From contig JACIWQ010000014.1 in assembly GCA_014360895.1 (NCBI GenBank), positions 1 through 42,761 on the forward strand: a stretch of 42,761 nucleotides of DNA, given 5' to 3'. Position 1 is the stretch's first letter. The number at the start of each line of letters is the position of its first letter. Origin of the DNA: Thermoflexales bacterium. Lineage in GTDB: Bacteria > Chloroflexota > Anaerolineae > B4-G1 > DUEL01. Shown here one piece after another: positions 25,131 through 34,269 of the stretch. The notes under the pieces are model-generated. The model made no database searches. It had not been told where the DNA came from and saw nothing but the letters and a program-made list of their open reading frames with translations. The position numbers were made by a program, and so were the translations under genes.

Positions 25131-27116
25131 ATGTGTGGCATCATCGGCATCACCGACTGGCGCGGGGACGCCCCGCCCGACGAGGAGCTTCTCCGCCGCA
25201 TGCTGGGCATCATCCGCCACCGGGGACCCGACGAGTCCGGCCTCTACCGGGACGCGCGGGCCGGCATCGGCTGCGCGCGCTTGAGCATCGTGGACCTTCA
25301 GACCGGACAGCAACCCATCCCCAACGAGGACGGCTTCCTCTGGATCGTCTTCAACGGCGAGGTCTACAACCATCCGGAGTTGCGGGCCGGACTGGAACCG
25401 CGCGGCCACCGCTTCCGCACCCGCTCCGACACCGAAGTCATCCTGCACCTCTACGAGGAGTACGGGCCGGAATGCCTGCACCACCTCAACGGCCAGTTCG
25501 CCATCGCCATCTGGGACGCCCGGCGAGGGGAACTCTTCCTGGCCCGCGACCGCCTGGGCGTCCGGCCCCTCTTCTACGTCCGACTCCCCGGCGGCCTGGC
25601 CTTCGCCTCGGAGGTCAAAGCGCTGCTCCTGGTCCCCGGCGTGGAGGCCCGGCTGGACCCGTATGGGCTGGCCCAGGCCTTCACGTTCTGGGCCCCCCAG
25701 CCGCCCCGGACGGCCTTTGAGGGGGTCCGGGAACTGCCCCCCGGCCATTTTCTGCGAGCTTCCGGGGACGAGCTCACCGTTCAGCGGTACTGGCGCTTGA
25801 CCTTCCCGCGCGCGGGGGAGGAATTGCGGCTGTCCGAGGAGGAGGCGGCGGAGGAGTTGCGGGCCCTGCTGGCCGACGCGACCCGCCTGCGCCTGCGCGC
25901 CGACGTCCCCGTCGGCAGTTATCTGAGCGGAGGGCTGGATTCCACCCTGGTGGCCGCGCTGGCCCGGCAACACATCCCCCACACCCTCTGTACCTTCTCT
26001 ATCGCCTTTGAGGAGCGCGCGTTTGACGAACGGGAGTACCAGGAACTGGCGACGGCCTTCCTGGGCACCGACCATCGGCGCACGGAGTGCACCAACGCCG
26101 ACATCGCCGCCATCTTCCCTCAGGTCGTCTGGCATGCGGAAGCTCCGCTCCTGCGGACCGCGCCAGCTCCCCTCTATCTGCTCTCCCGCCTGGTCCGCGA
26201 GAGCGGCATCAAGGTCGTGCTCACGGGCGAGGGCGCGGACGAGTTCCTGGGCGGCTACAACATCTTCAAAGAGGACAAGGTGCGGCGGTTCTGGGCCGCG
26301 GACCCCGATTCGGCGCTGCGCCCCCTGCTCCTGCGGCGCCTCTACCCCTACGTAGGCAACCTGGCCCGGACCGGCGACGCGCACCTGCGAGCTTTCTTCG
26401 GGAAGGACCTGCTGGCAGTGGAGCGGCCCGGCTATTCCCACTGGATTCGCTGGCACAACACGGCCCGCCTCTGGGGGTTCTTCGCTCCGGGACTCCTGGG
26501 CGCGCTGGACGGCTACGATCCGGTGGGGGAGTTGCTGGCTTCTCTGGACGGCGACTTCTCCGGCTGGAGTCCGCTGGCCCAGGCCCAGTACCTGGAGGTG
26601 ACGACCTTTCTCTCCTCCTACTTGCTCTCTTCCCAGGGCGACCGTATGGCTATGGCCCACTCGGTGGAGGGACGGTTCCCCTTCCTGGACCACCGGGTGG
26701 TGGAATTCTGCAACCGTCTGCCGCCCCAGTTCAAACTCAAAGGACTGCGGGAGAAACACATCCTGCGGAAGAGCGCGAACGGGCTGGTCCCGCCCGCCGT
26801 CTGGCGGCGGCGCAAACAGCCGTATCGGGCGCCTATCGCGCCCGCTTTTCTGACCCGTCCGCCGGACTATGTGGAGGAATTGCTCTCGCCGGAGGCCGTC
26901 CGCGCCGCCGGCGTCTTTGACCCCGAAGCGGTCATCCGCCTGGTCCGCAAACTGCGCTCCGGAGCCGTCATCGGCGAACGGGAGGAAATGGCGCTGGTGG
27001 GCATCCTCTCCGTCCAACTGCTCCATCATCTGTTTGTGGAAAACTTCCCGCCCGGGCCGGTTCGGGAAGCAGATGTTGTCCTCACCGGGTGGGGCGAGGC
27101 CCCCAGGAGGTCCTGA
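25131..27116 (+). CDS. Asparagine synthase (glutamine-hydrolysing)-type amidotransferase
   Basis: This 661-residue AsnB-type enzyme has an N-terminal glutaminase domain with nucleophile Cys2 (MCGIIGI), RHRGPDESG and FNGEVYNH. Its synthetase domain has the PP-loop SGGLDS (266-271) and GEGADEFLGGY. It hydrolyses glutamine and uses ATP to amidate a carboxylate. In this setting the target is more likely a polymer or carrier-bound intermediate than free aspartate, because exosortase-type loci carry a dedicated amidotransferase of this kind. It is tightly packed between the ligase (3-base gap) and the next gene (1-base overlap). Confidence 0.86.
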   Translation: MCGIIGITDWRGDAPPDEELLRRMLGIIRHRGPDESGLYRDARAGIGCARLSIVDLQTGQQPIPNEDGFLWIVFNGEVYNHPELRAGLEPRGHRFRTRSDTEVILHLYEEYGPECLHHLNGQFAIAIWDARRGELFLARDRLGVRPLFYVRLPGGLAFASEVKALLLVPGVEARLDPYGLAQAFTFWAPQPPRTAFEGVRELPPGHFLRASGDELTVQRYWRLTFPRAGEELRLSEEEAAEELRALLADATRLRLRADVPVGSYLSGGLDSTLVAALARQHIPHTLCTFSIAFEERAFDEREYQELATAFLGTDHRRTECTNADIAAIFPQVVWHAEAPLLRTAPAPLYLLSRLVRESGIKVVLTGEGADEFLGGYNIFKEDKVRRFWAADPDSALRPLLLRRLYPYVGNLARTGDAHLRAFFGKDLLAVERPGYSHWIRWHNTARLWGFFAPGLLGALDGYDPVGELLASLDGDFSGWSPLAQAQYLEVTTFLSSYLLSSQGDRMAMAHSVEGRFPFLDHRVVEFCNRLPPQFKLKGLREKHILRKSANGLVPPAVWRRRKQPYRAPIAPAFLTRPPDYVEELLSPEAVRAAGVFDPEAVIRLVRKLRSGAVIGEREEMALVGILSVQLLHHLFVENFPPGPVREADVVLTGWGEAPRRS

Positions 27117-28123
27117 TGAAATACTGCGCCCGCTGTGTCCTGCCGGAGACCTTCCCCGGCATCCGATTTGATGAAGAGGGCGTCTGCCAGTACTGCCGGG
27201 AGGCGCCGGGCCCGGAGAGACGGGCCGCACAGAGGGCCCGGCTGCGCGCCCGGTTTGAGGCCCTGGTGGAGGAAATCCACGCCCGACCCGGGTATCACGC
27301 TCTCATGGCCTGGAGCGGCGGCAAGGATAGCACCTACACCCTCTGGCTCCTGCGGGAACACTACGGCCTGCGCGTCCTGGCCTTCACCCTGGATAACGGC
27401 TTCACCTCTCCCGCCGCGCTGAAGAACATCCGCGTGGTAGCGGAGAACCTGGGGGTGGACCACATCCTGATCAAGCCGCGCTTTGACCTGTTGCGGGCCA
27501 TTTTCGTCGCGTCCGCGCAACAGGACGGCCTCTACCCGCCCCGCGCGCTGGAACGGGCCAGCAGCATCTGCAACTCCTGCATGGGGCTGGCGAAGGGCAT
27601 CGGCCTGCGATTGGCGCTGGAGCGGGGGATCCCCCTCCTGATTTACGGCTGGTCGCCCGGGCAGATACCGCTGGCCTCGGCTCTCTTCCGGTTCACACCC
27701 CCCATGCTCCGCACCTTCTTGCAGACGGCGACCGTCCCCCTGCGGACCGTCGCCGGGGACGAGGTCGCGCCCTACTTCCCTGACGACAGCATGGTGCTCC
27801 GGGCGACCGACCTTCCCTACAGCCTCGCGCCGCTGGCCTTTCTGGACTACAGCGAGGAAGCCGCCCTGACCCGCCTGCGGGCCCTGGGCTGGGAACTCCC
27901 CACCGACACCGATCCCAATTCCACCAACTGTCTGCTGAACGCCTTCGCCAACCAGGTCCACATAGAGCGAACGGGCTACCACCCCTACGCGATGGAACTC
28001 GCCGGTTTGGTCCGGGAGGGGTACATGAGCCGGGAAGAGGCCCTGGCCCGGCTGGAAGTGCCCTCCGCGCCCGAAGTCGTCGCGGCCGTCCGGGCCAAAC
28101 TGGGCCTTCCACCCCACCCCTGA
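27116..28123 (+). CDS. PP-loop N-acetyl sugar amidotransferase-like protein
   Basis: This 335-residue protein opens with a zinc-ribbon-like pair CARC...CQYC (Cys4, 7, 24, 27) followed by the ATP PP-loop WSGGKDST (67-72 for SGGKDS) and an internal CNSCMG. This arrangement matches the WbpG/PseA family, which amidates N-acetyl sugars to acetamidino forms in surface glycans. ATG 27116 overlaps the previous stop (TGATG) behind AGGAGG; an upstream GTG/ATG-like start at 27089 is less likely. It sits next to an AsnB-type enzyme that could channel ammonia. The actual sugar is unknown; no nonulosonic acid synthase is visible. Confidence 0.8.
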   Translation: MKYCARCVLPETFPGIRFDEEGVCQYCREAPGPERRAAQRARLRARFEALVEEIHARPGYHALMAWSGGKDSTYTLWLLREHYGLRVLAFTLDNGFTSPAALKNIRVVAENLGVDHILIKPRFDLLRAIFVASAQQDGLYPPRALERASSICNSCMGLAKGIGLRLALERGIPLLIYGWSPGQIPLASALFRFTPPMLRTFLQTATVPLRTVAGDEVAPYFPDDSMVLRATDLPYSLAPLAFLDYSEEAALTRLRALGWELPTDTDPNSTNCLLNAFANQVHIERTGYHPYAMELAGLVREGYMSREEALARLEVPSAPEVVAAVRAKLGLPPHP

Positions 28124-28153
28124 ACGCAACACGCAATACGCAACACGCAACAC
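28124..28153. repeat. ACGCAACACGCAATACGCAAC iteration
   Basis: Four overlapping copies of an ACGCAACA/ACGCAATA word fill the entire gap between the amidotransferase-like stop (28123) and the next ATG (28157). No ribosome-binding site is left in the gap. The word looks like an intergenic repeat family. Confidence 0.75.
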
Positions 28154-28156
28154 CCT

Positions 28157-29377
28157 ATGAGACTCCTCTTTGTCACTCCCTACGTCCCTTCCCGCATCCG
28201 CACCCGGCCCTACCACCTCCTCCGGGAACTGGCCCGGCAGGGGCATCCGGTCACCCTGCTGACGGCGGCAACGTCGGAGCCGGAGGTCCGGGATGCGGAG
28301 GAACTGCGCGGGTGGGGGATTCGGGTAGACGTCTTCCGGGTCCCCCGGGCCCGCTCCCTGGGGAATTGCCTGCTGGCGCTCCCCACCCGGGAGCCCCTGC
28401 AGGCCGTCTACGCCTACCACCCCGCGATGGAGCGGCGGCTGGCGGAACTGGCCCGCAGCGGCGAGTTTGACCGGGTCCACATAGAGCACCTGCGCGCCGC
28501 CCGGCTGGTCCGCGCCGTCCCGGGCATCCCGACCGTCTACGACTCCGTGGACTGCATCTCCCTGCTCTTTGAGCAGACCATGGCCCAGACCCCGCGCTGG
28601 ACTTCCCGCCTGCTGGCCGCGCTGGACCTGGGCCGCACCCGCCGCTATGAGGCCCGCCTGCTGGCCCGCTACAATCGGGTGGTCGTGTCCTCGCGGCGGG
28701 ACAAAGAAGCGCTGGAGGCCCTGGCCCGGCGGTACCTGCCGCCCCTGGCCCGTCCGGCGCCGATTACGGTGGTGACCAACGGGGTGGACCTGGAGTACTT
28801 CCGTCCGCAGAACGGGCCCCGGGACAGCCGGACGGTGGTCTTCACCGGCAAGATGAGTTACCACGCCAACGTCGCCGGGGCGCTTTACTTCGCGCACCAG
28901 GTGCTCCCTCTCATCTGGGCCCGGGACCCGGAGGTCCGGTTCTGGGTGGTGGGCAAGGACCCGCCGGAAGTGGTACAGCGCCTGGCCCGAGACCCGCGCA
29001 TCCTCGTCACCGGCACGGTGGACGACCTGCGCCCTTACCTGGCCCAGGCCACGGTGGCGGTCTGCCCGATCCCCTACGCGGTGGGGATTCAGAACAAGGT
29101 ACTGGAAGCCATGGCCATGGGGACGCCCGTCGTCTGCACCCGCGCAGCGGCGGAGGGCCTGGAGGCCCGGCCGGGGGAGGATTTGCTGGTCGCCGATACG
29201 GCCGAGGCGTTCGCCCACCACGTCCTGCGCGTGCTGGAGGACCCGGCCCTGGCGGAGCGCCTGGGCGCCGCCGGGCGGCGGTACGTGGAGACCTGCCACG
29301 ACTGGAGGAGTATTGCCGGGCGGCTGGTAGAAGTGTACCGGAACGCGGGAGACCGAGGAGCGGACGGGTTGTCTTGA
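28157..29377 (+). CDS. GT4 sugar transferase, exosortase-locus type
   Basis: This 406-residue GT-B transferase has the N-terminal MRLLFVTPYVPSRIRTRP segment, FTGKMSYHANVAGALYF in the hinge and GIQNKVLEAMAMGTPVV in the donor site. These are features I associate with sugar transferases found in PEP-CTERM/exosortase polysaccharide loci (TIGR03087-like, from memory). It probably extends the glycan made by this locus. No Shine-Dalgarno sequence precedes the ATG, because the repeat at 28124-28153 occupies that position; translation may rely on coupling or leaderless initiation. Confidence 0.83.
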   Translation: MRLLFVTPYVPSRIRTRPYHLLRELARQGHPVTLLTAATSEPEVRDAEELRGWGIRVDVFRVPRARSLGNCLLALPTREPLQAVYAYHPAMERRLAELARSGEFDRVHIEHLRAARLVRAVPGIPTVYDSVDCISLLFEQTMAQTPRWTSRLLAALDLGRTRRYEARLLARYNRVVVSSRRDKEALEALARRYLPPLARPAPITVVTNGVDLEYFRPQNGPRDSRTVVFTGKMSYHANVAGALYFAHQVLPLIWARDPEVRFWVVGKDPPEVVQRLARDPRILVTGTVDDLRPYLAQATVAVCPIPYAVGIQNKVLEAMAMGTPVVCTRAAAEGLEARPGEDLLVADTAEAFAHHVLRVLEDPALAERLGAAGRRYVETCHDWRSIAGRLVEVYRNAGDRGADGLS

Positions 29378-29506
29378 ATCCACGACCACGGACCTTTCGG
29401 ATAGGCGGAAATTTTTAGCAGTTCGTTCACCATAAGCATACCCGTACCGGATATACTTCTGACAGACCATTCCTGCGCGGGCCGGATTTTAACCAGGAGG
29501 ATTCCG

Positions 29507-32500
29507 ATGCTCACCATCCCTTTCCAAAAGAGAGTTCCAGCGATACCCGACCGCCCCGGTCACAGGATGTCCCGCCAGGCGGTGGCTGTCCTGCTGGCCC
29601 TCGGCCTGGCCCTGCTGATGCTGGGCATCGTGTTGGCCGCGAACAACACCACCTCTTTCCCGCCCGCTGCTGAGCAAATCGCCCTCGGCGAGGGCTACGT
29701 CGGCACCTACACCGATACCCGCGCCGCCGACGGCGTCTACCGGGTGCTCCAGGAAGCCTACGTGACCGGTACGGCCAAAACGTTGACCGACAATCCGGCC
29801 GGATTTTCTTACACTCAAACCTATACCGGCGTCATTGCCTTCATTCCCTACACGATGCCCGCCGAGGGGGGATTCATCTACCGGATTGCTCCGTACATCG
29901 CCCAGACCGGCACCACCCGACTGCGTGTCGCTCTCTACGCCGACACCGATGGCCTCCCCCGCCTCCTCCTGGCCCAGAGCGAAGTCCTCACGGTGAGCGA
30001 CGTCCTCACCGGACCCGGCTGGCTCTGGTTTGACATTGAGCCTCAGCGCATCCCCGGCAACACCCGCTACTGGATCGCCTACCAGGCGGATAACGACCAG
30101 GCTAAACTGATTGAGAGAATTGCCTCCGAGGACCAGCTCCTTCAACGTTCCTGGAGTTGGGGGCCGTTTCCTGCCTTGGCAGGGCAGGTCTGGGGTGGTG
30201 CCTTTCGCCGTCCCTGTTTCGGAATCGCCTACACGGCCACCCAATACGCGCTGGACGCTTCCTACACCGTCCCGGTCACCCCGTCCCTGGACGTCTACAC
30301 CCTGACGGTGCGGGGGGCCACGTCCGGCGAACCCTTCAGCGTCACCGCCGACGGGCATCCCGTCGGCCTGATTGCCTACACCCCCACTGCCCACACCGCT
30401 TTCTCTGACGATATGGAAAGTGGCGCTGGCGGCTGGACGGCGGACGGGTTCTATCGGGTCATCTCTGGCACCGGCTACTACAGCAGCCATGAATACGCCT
30501 GGTGGACCGATGATGTACCCTACACCAGCACCGCCACCCTTACCTCCGCACCCATCACCATCCCCTTCAGCGCCCGCAATATGGAACTCCAGTTCTGGAT
30601 GCGCATGGTCTCGGAGTTTGGTTGGGACGGTGGCTGGTTGGAGTACCGAGTTGGAGATGAAAACGGGAATTGGTCCCCGTGGTCTGAAGTGGCTCCCACC
30701 GATTTCGTTAAAGGGGGATACAACTGCATTCTGGGCGCCCCATCCGGTTGCCAGGGGCTGACCCATCTGGTCTCCGGCCCCCATAACGGCTGGAGCGGAG
30801 AGGGAGACCCAGTCAGCGGCACCATCCGTGTTCAAATCCCCATCTCCGCTACCGGACGTCTCATCCAATGGCGCTGGGTCTTTGAATGCGACCCCATCGG
30901 TGGGCAGGCGACCAGTCAACCCGACGGCTGGTGGATTGACGACGTGCGCGTGGTGGGAACGGTCGCCGAAGACACCGTGCTGGTCTGGCCCCTCCCTGTC
31001 TCGGCCGCGGACGACGGGCAGGTCGCCGTCCGCTTCCAGGATACCCTCACCAACACCTATCCGGACCTCCTGGGCATAGACCTGGTTGAGATCACCGGCA
31101 TCCTCTACAACCGCGCCCCGGTCGTCACCGTGACCTTCCCCAATGGTGGGGAGTACCTCAGCGGTACCCAGACGGTCACCTGGACCGGCCTGGACTTCAA
31201 CGGCGACGTCGTCACCTACAACATCTACCTGAGTCTGGATAACGGCGCGAACTGGTCGGATAGCTTCTATCAGGTGACTTACCCCGAGGGCGGGACGCCG
31301 GCAATTCATTCGTGGAATGGCTTCAACACAGCAGCGTTTACCGATTGCGACCAGTGCCTGCTTCGGATTGCCGCCTCAGATGGCGAGACCAGCACCGAAG
31401 ACTTCTCTGACGCGGTCTTTTTCATAGACAATACTCCACCCACAGTGACGCTCACTGCCCCGAACGGCGATGAGGTTCTGCGGGGCGGGTCGGTGTTCAC
31501 CATCACCTGGACGGCGACGGATGCCCACTTCGGGGCGATGCCCATTGGGCTGGCCTACTCGCTGGACGGGGGTGCGACCTACACGGAGATTGTCACCGCC
31601 ACGGCGAATGACGGCCAGTATGCCTGGACGGTGCCGGAGGTAGAGACGACGACGGTGCGGGTGCGGGTGACGGCGACGGACCGGGTGGGCCATTCCGCCT
31701 CCGATGCCAGCGACGGTGACTTCGCCATAGATGCTACGGTGCCCGGGGTGACGCTCACTGCCCCGAACGGCGATGAGGTTCTGCGGGGCGGGTCGGTGTT
31801 CACCATCACCTGGACGGCGACGGATGCCCACTTCGGGGCGATGCCCATTGGGCTGGCCTACTCGCTGGACGGCGGCAACTCCTACACCACCATCGTCACC
31901 GCGACGGAGAACGACGGCCAGTATGCCTGGGCGGTGCCGGAGGTAGAGACGACGACGGTGCGGGTGCGGGTGACGGCGACGGACCGGGTGGGACATTTTA
32001 CCTCCGATGAGAGTGAGGACTTTGCGATAGATAGCACTCCACCCACCGGGACGATCTCCATCGCAGAAGGAGCATACACCGGGATACGGGAAATCCACCT
32101 TTTCCTGACCGCCTCGGATGATGTGGTCCAGATGTACCTGGACGGCGACTTGGAGGATGCCGCCAACGTGCGCCGGTGGACATCTTACACCTCTCCGGTG
32201 ACAGTCACGCTGGTTGACGCTGAAGGAGGCAAGATCGTTCGCGTCCGGTACCAGGACCTGGCAGGCAATCTCAGCGGCTGGGCGGAGGCGCAACTCGTCT
32301 ACGATGCCACGCCGCCGGTCATCGCCGACCTCTCCCCGGCGAACGGGAGCACCGTAGCCACGGCGACGCCGGTCATCAGTGCCACTGTTCAAGACCAGAC
32401 CTCCGGGATAGACCCCCAGGCCATCACGATGACCGTGGATGGCGTTTTGGCGAATCCGGTGTATAATGGAAACACTGTTTCCTGGATACCGGACTCGCCG

Positions 32501-32929
32501 CTGACCAACATCTCCCACACCGTCACCCTGCTGGTTCTGGACCGCGCCGGCAACTCCACTTCCACCACCTGGGCGTTCGCCGTCAGCGAACCTCCCGCCT
32601 CCATCCTGCTCACCGCCAGCCCGCCTGCTATCGTCGCCGACGGCGTCTCCACCGCCACCATCACCGCCGCCGTCACCGACCGGTACAACAATCCGGTCGC
32701 CGACGGGACGGAAGTGGTCTTCACGACCACCATGGGGACGCTCTCCGGCGACACAGTCTACACGGCCACAACCCAGGCGGGCTTCGCTCTCGCGGTGCTG
32801 ACGGCGCCCACCACCGATGGGGTGGCCCGGATCACGGCCAGGGCCGGGTCGGCGGAAGGGAGCGTGGATGTTTTGCTGATCCGCTATCGGGTCTACCTGC
32901 CCCTGATCTTGCGTCTGGGTGGGCCGTAG
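29507..32929 (+). CDS. Large secreted multidomain protein with YLPLILR tail
   Basis: This exported protein of 1140 residues starts at ATG 29507 behind CCAGGAGG, with an extended signal peptide (hydrophobic at about 24-44, cleavage near LAANN). The N-terminal 260 residues are beta-rich and unrecognised. A MAM-like jelly-roll region follows (about 300-490, DDMESGAGGWTADG), then an NGGEYLSGTQTVTWTG domain (about 540-640) and two near-identical bacterial Ig-like units (about 645-845). Further Ig-like segments and an invasin-type Big-1 domain near the end complete it. It ends in RVYLPLILRLGGP, tail motif at 1130-1136. Probably a surface adhesin. It follows the GT4 gene by 129 bases. Confidence 0.82.
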   Translation: MLTIPFQKRVPAIPDRPGHRMSRQAVAVLLALGLALLMLGIVLAANNTTSFPPAAEQIALGEGYVGTYTDTRAADGVYRVLQEAYVTGTAKTLTDNPAGFSYTQTYTGVIAFIPYTMPAEGGFIYRIAPYIAQTGTTRLRVALYADTDGLPRLLLAQSEVLTVSDVLTGPGWLWFDIEPQRIPGNTRYWIAYQADNDQAKLIERIASEDQLLQRSWSWGPFPALAGQVWGGAFRRPCFGIAYTATQYALDASYTVPVTPSLDVYTLTVRGATSGEPFSVTADGHPVGLIAYTPTAHTAFSDDMESGAGGWTADGFYRVISGTGYYSSHEYAWWTDDVPYTSTATLTSAPITIPFSARNMELQFWMRMVSEFGWDGGWLEYRVGDENGNWSPWSEVAPTDFVKGGYNCILGAPSGCQGLTHLVSGPHNGWSGEGDPVSGTIRVQIPISATGRLIQWRWVFECDPIGGQATSQPDGWWIDDVRVVGTVAEDTVLVWPLPVSAADDGQVAVRFQDTLTNTYPDLLGIDLVEITGILYNRAPVVTVTFPNGGEYLSGTQTVTWTGLDFNGDVVTYNIYLSLDNGANWSDSFYQVTYPEGGTPAIHSWNGFNTAAFTDCDQCLLRIAASDGETSTEDFSDAVFFIDNTPPTVTLTAPNGDEVLRGGSVFTITWTATDAHFGAMPIGLAYSLDGGATYTEIVTATANDGQYAWTVPEVETTTVRVRVTATDRVGHSASDASDGDFAIDATVPGVTLTAPNGDEVLRGGSVFTITWTATDAHFGAMPIGLAYSLDGGNSYTTIVTATENDGQYAWAVPEVETTTVRVRVTATDRVGHFTSDESEDFAIDSTPPTGTISIAEGAYTGIREIHLFLTASDDVVQMYLDGDLEDAANVRRWTSYTSPVTVTLVDAEGGKIVRVRYQDLAGNLSGWAEAQLVYDATPPVIADLSPANGSTVATATPVISATVQDQTSGIDPQAITMTVDGVLANPVYNGNTVSWIPDSPLTNISHTVTLLVLDRAGNSTSTTWAFAVSEPPASILLTASPPAIVADGVSTATITAAVTDRYNNPVADGTEVVFTTTMGTLSGDTVYTATTQAGFALAVLTAPTTDGVARITARAGSAEGSVDVLLIRYRVYLPLILRLGGP
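31445..32037 (+). repeat. Tandem 303-base repeat encoding Ig-like domains
   Basis: Two near-identical units begin at 31445 and 31748 (GTGACGCTCACTGCCCCGAA), each encoding about 101 residues. Differences cluster in the middle (GGGGGTGCGACC versus GGCGGCAACTCC). This is a recent internal duplication. Confidence 0.85.
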
Positions 32930-32939
32930 GTGGTGGGAC

Positions 32940-33002
32940 AGGTGATGGTCACCTTGTAGGTGGGGGGATAGGTGACGGTCACCTTGCAGGTGACCGTCAC
33001 CT
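32940..33002. repeat. AGGTGANNNTCACCT palindromes, second locus
   Basis: Three 15-base palindromes lie at 32940-32954 (centre TGG), 32970-32984 (CGG) and 32988-33002 (CCG). The last two form a perfect hairpin around TGC, the same plan as at 13710-13750. They fill the gap between two surface-protein genes. Confidence 0.85.
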
Positions 33003-33024
33003 GGTATTTGGTATAGGGGGAAAG

Positions 33025-34269
33025 ATGACTCCGTATCGCAAGTGGTCCCGGAGAGACTTCCTGCGCGCGATGGCGATTGCGCTGGGGGGCCTGACCGTGG
33101 GCGAAAGCGTTCGCCGCTGTTTTCAGGGGATTGCCCCGATTGCCCAGGGCGACTTCACCCCCACCGCGCACGCCTACCTGCCGCTGGTGATGCGCGGCGA
33201 ATCCACTCCTACCCCATCTCCGCCCACCGCGACGTCTATCCCACCCACCTCCACCCCCTCCCTGCCGACTCCTACCTCCATACCCTCTCCTCCACCAGGC
33301 GCCTCGCGCGTGGTCCACGTCCACGCCCCCTCGGCCACCTACTGGAACGGCAGCAGCAACTACTACTACAACTACGTGAACCAATCAGTCGTGAACAACA
33401 TGGTGGACCAGGGGGTTATGGCCCTTACCGGCACCTCCACCCGCGCCGATGCCTGGCGGGCGCTCATCCCCAACTACTCCGGCGGCGTCGTTGCCATCAA
33501 GGTCAACTTCAACAACAGCCAGTTGGGCAATCTCATCAACGCTCTGATCCACCCGGTCAACGCGGTGATTCAGGGGTTGCTGGACATCGGTGTTCCTGCC
33601 CAAAACATCCTCATCTGCGACGCGGTCCGCGCCATCCCGGATTACTTCCGCAATGGCTGTCTCTACTCCGGCGTCCAGTTTTACGACCGGGATAGCGCCG
33701 AGTTTCCGGTCCGGGTCTCCTTCAGCCGTCCGGGCATCCCTGCCGAGTACCTCGCCGATGCAGCGGTGAATGCCGCGTACCTGATCAACGTCCCCATTAT
33801 GAAAGGGCACTCCATCACCGGCGTGACGCTGGGGTTCAAAAACCACTTTGGCACCATCAACAACCCTCTGAATCTGCACGAGTACGTCGCCCCGATGTGG
33901 GGCCAGTACTACGACCCCAACTACAATCCAATGGTGGACATCTACCTGACTTCTCACATCCGCAACAAAACGGTATTGGTTCTGGGAGACGGCCTCTTCG
34001 GCAGCCGGGATAACACGAACAGTGTGCCGACCCGCTGGACCACCTTCGGCAACCAGTTTCCCAACAGCCTCTTCTTCTCCCGCGACCCGGTGGCGGCCGA
34101 TTGTGTGATGTACGACCTGCTGGCGGCCGAAAGTTGCCCCTATGCCTGGGAGGAAGCGACCGACTACCTGCGTCTGGCCGCCGCGGCCGGACTGGGGGTC
34201 TACGAACTCGGGGACCCCTGGGGGAGCGGTTATAATCTCATTGACTATGTGAGGATTACGCTGACATGA
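33025..34269 (+). CDS. Tat-exported DUF362 protein with early YLPLVMR motif
   Basis: This 414-residue protein has a twin-arginine signal (SRRDFLRA, residues 8-15, then a hydrophobic stretch), so it is exported folded. Right after it comes AYLPLVMRG (motif 51-57), then a Pro/Thr/Ser linker (60-90). The body is a DUF362 domain (about 95-410; e.g. ALTGTSTRADAWRALIPNYSG, VAIKVNFNN, INVPIMKGHSITGVTLGFKNHFG). No ferredoxin cysteine clusters are present, unlike many DUF362 proteins. The function of the domain is unknown. Its stop overlaps the next ATG. The YLPL motif here is N-terminal, whereas it is C-terminal in its neighbours. Confidence 0.83.
   Translation: MTPYRKWSRRDFLRAMAIALGGLTVGESVRRCFQGIAPIAQGDFTPTAHAYLPLVMRGESTPTPSPPTATSIPPTSTPSLPTPTSIPSPPPGASRVVHVHAPSATYWNGSSNYYYNYVNQSVVNNMVDQGVMALTGTSTRADAWRALIPNYSGGVVAIKVNFNNSQLGNLINALIHPVNAVIQGLLDIGVPAQNILICDAVRAIPDYFRNGCLYSGVQFYDRDSAEFPVRVSFSRPGIPAEYLADAAVNAAYLINVPIMKGHSITGVTLGFKNHFGTINNPLNLHEYVAPMWGQYYDPNYNPMVDIYLTSHIRNKTVLVLGDGLFGSRDNTNSVPTRWTTFGNQFPNSLFFSRDPVAADCVMYDLLAAESCPYAWEEATDYLRLAAAAGLGVYELGDPWGSGYNLIDYVRITLT

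Noticed and set aside
24384-29470. Long minus-strand frames of 948 and 814 residues opposite the ligase, AsnB and glycosyltransferase genes
   Set aside because: Shadows of well-supported plus-strand genes, with no motifs or start signals.
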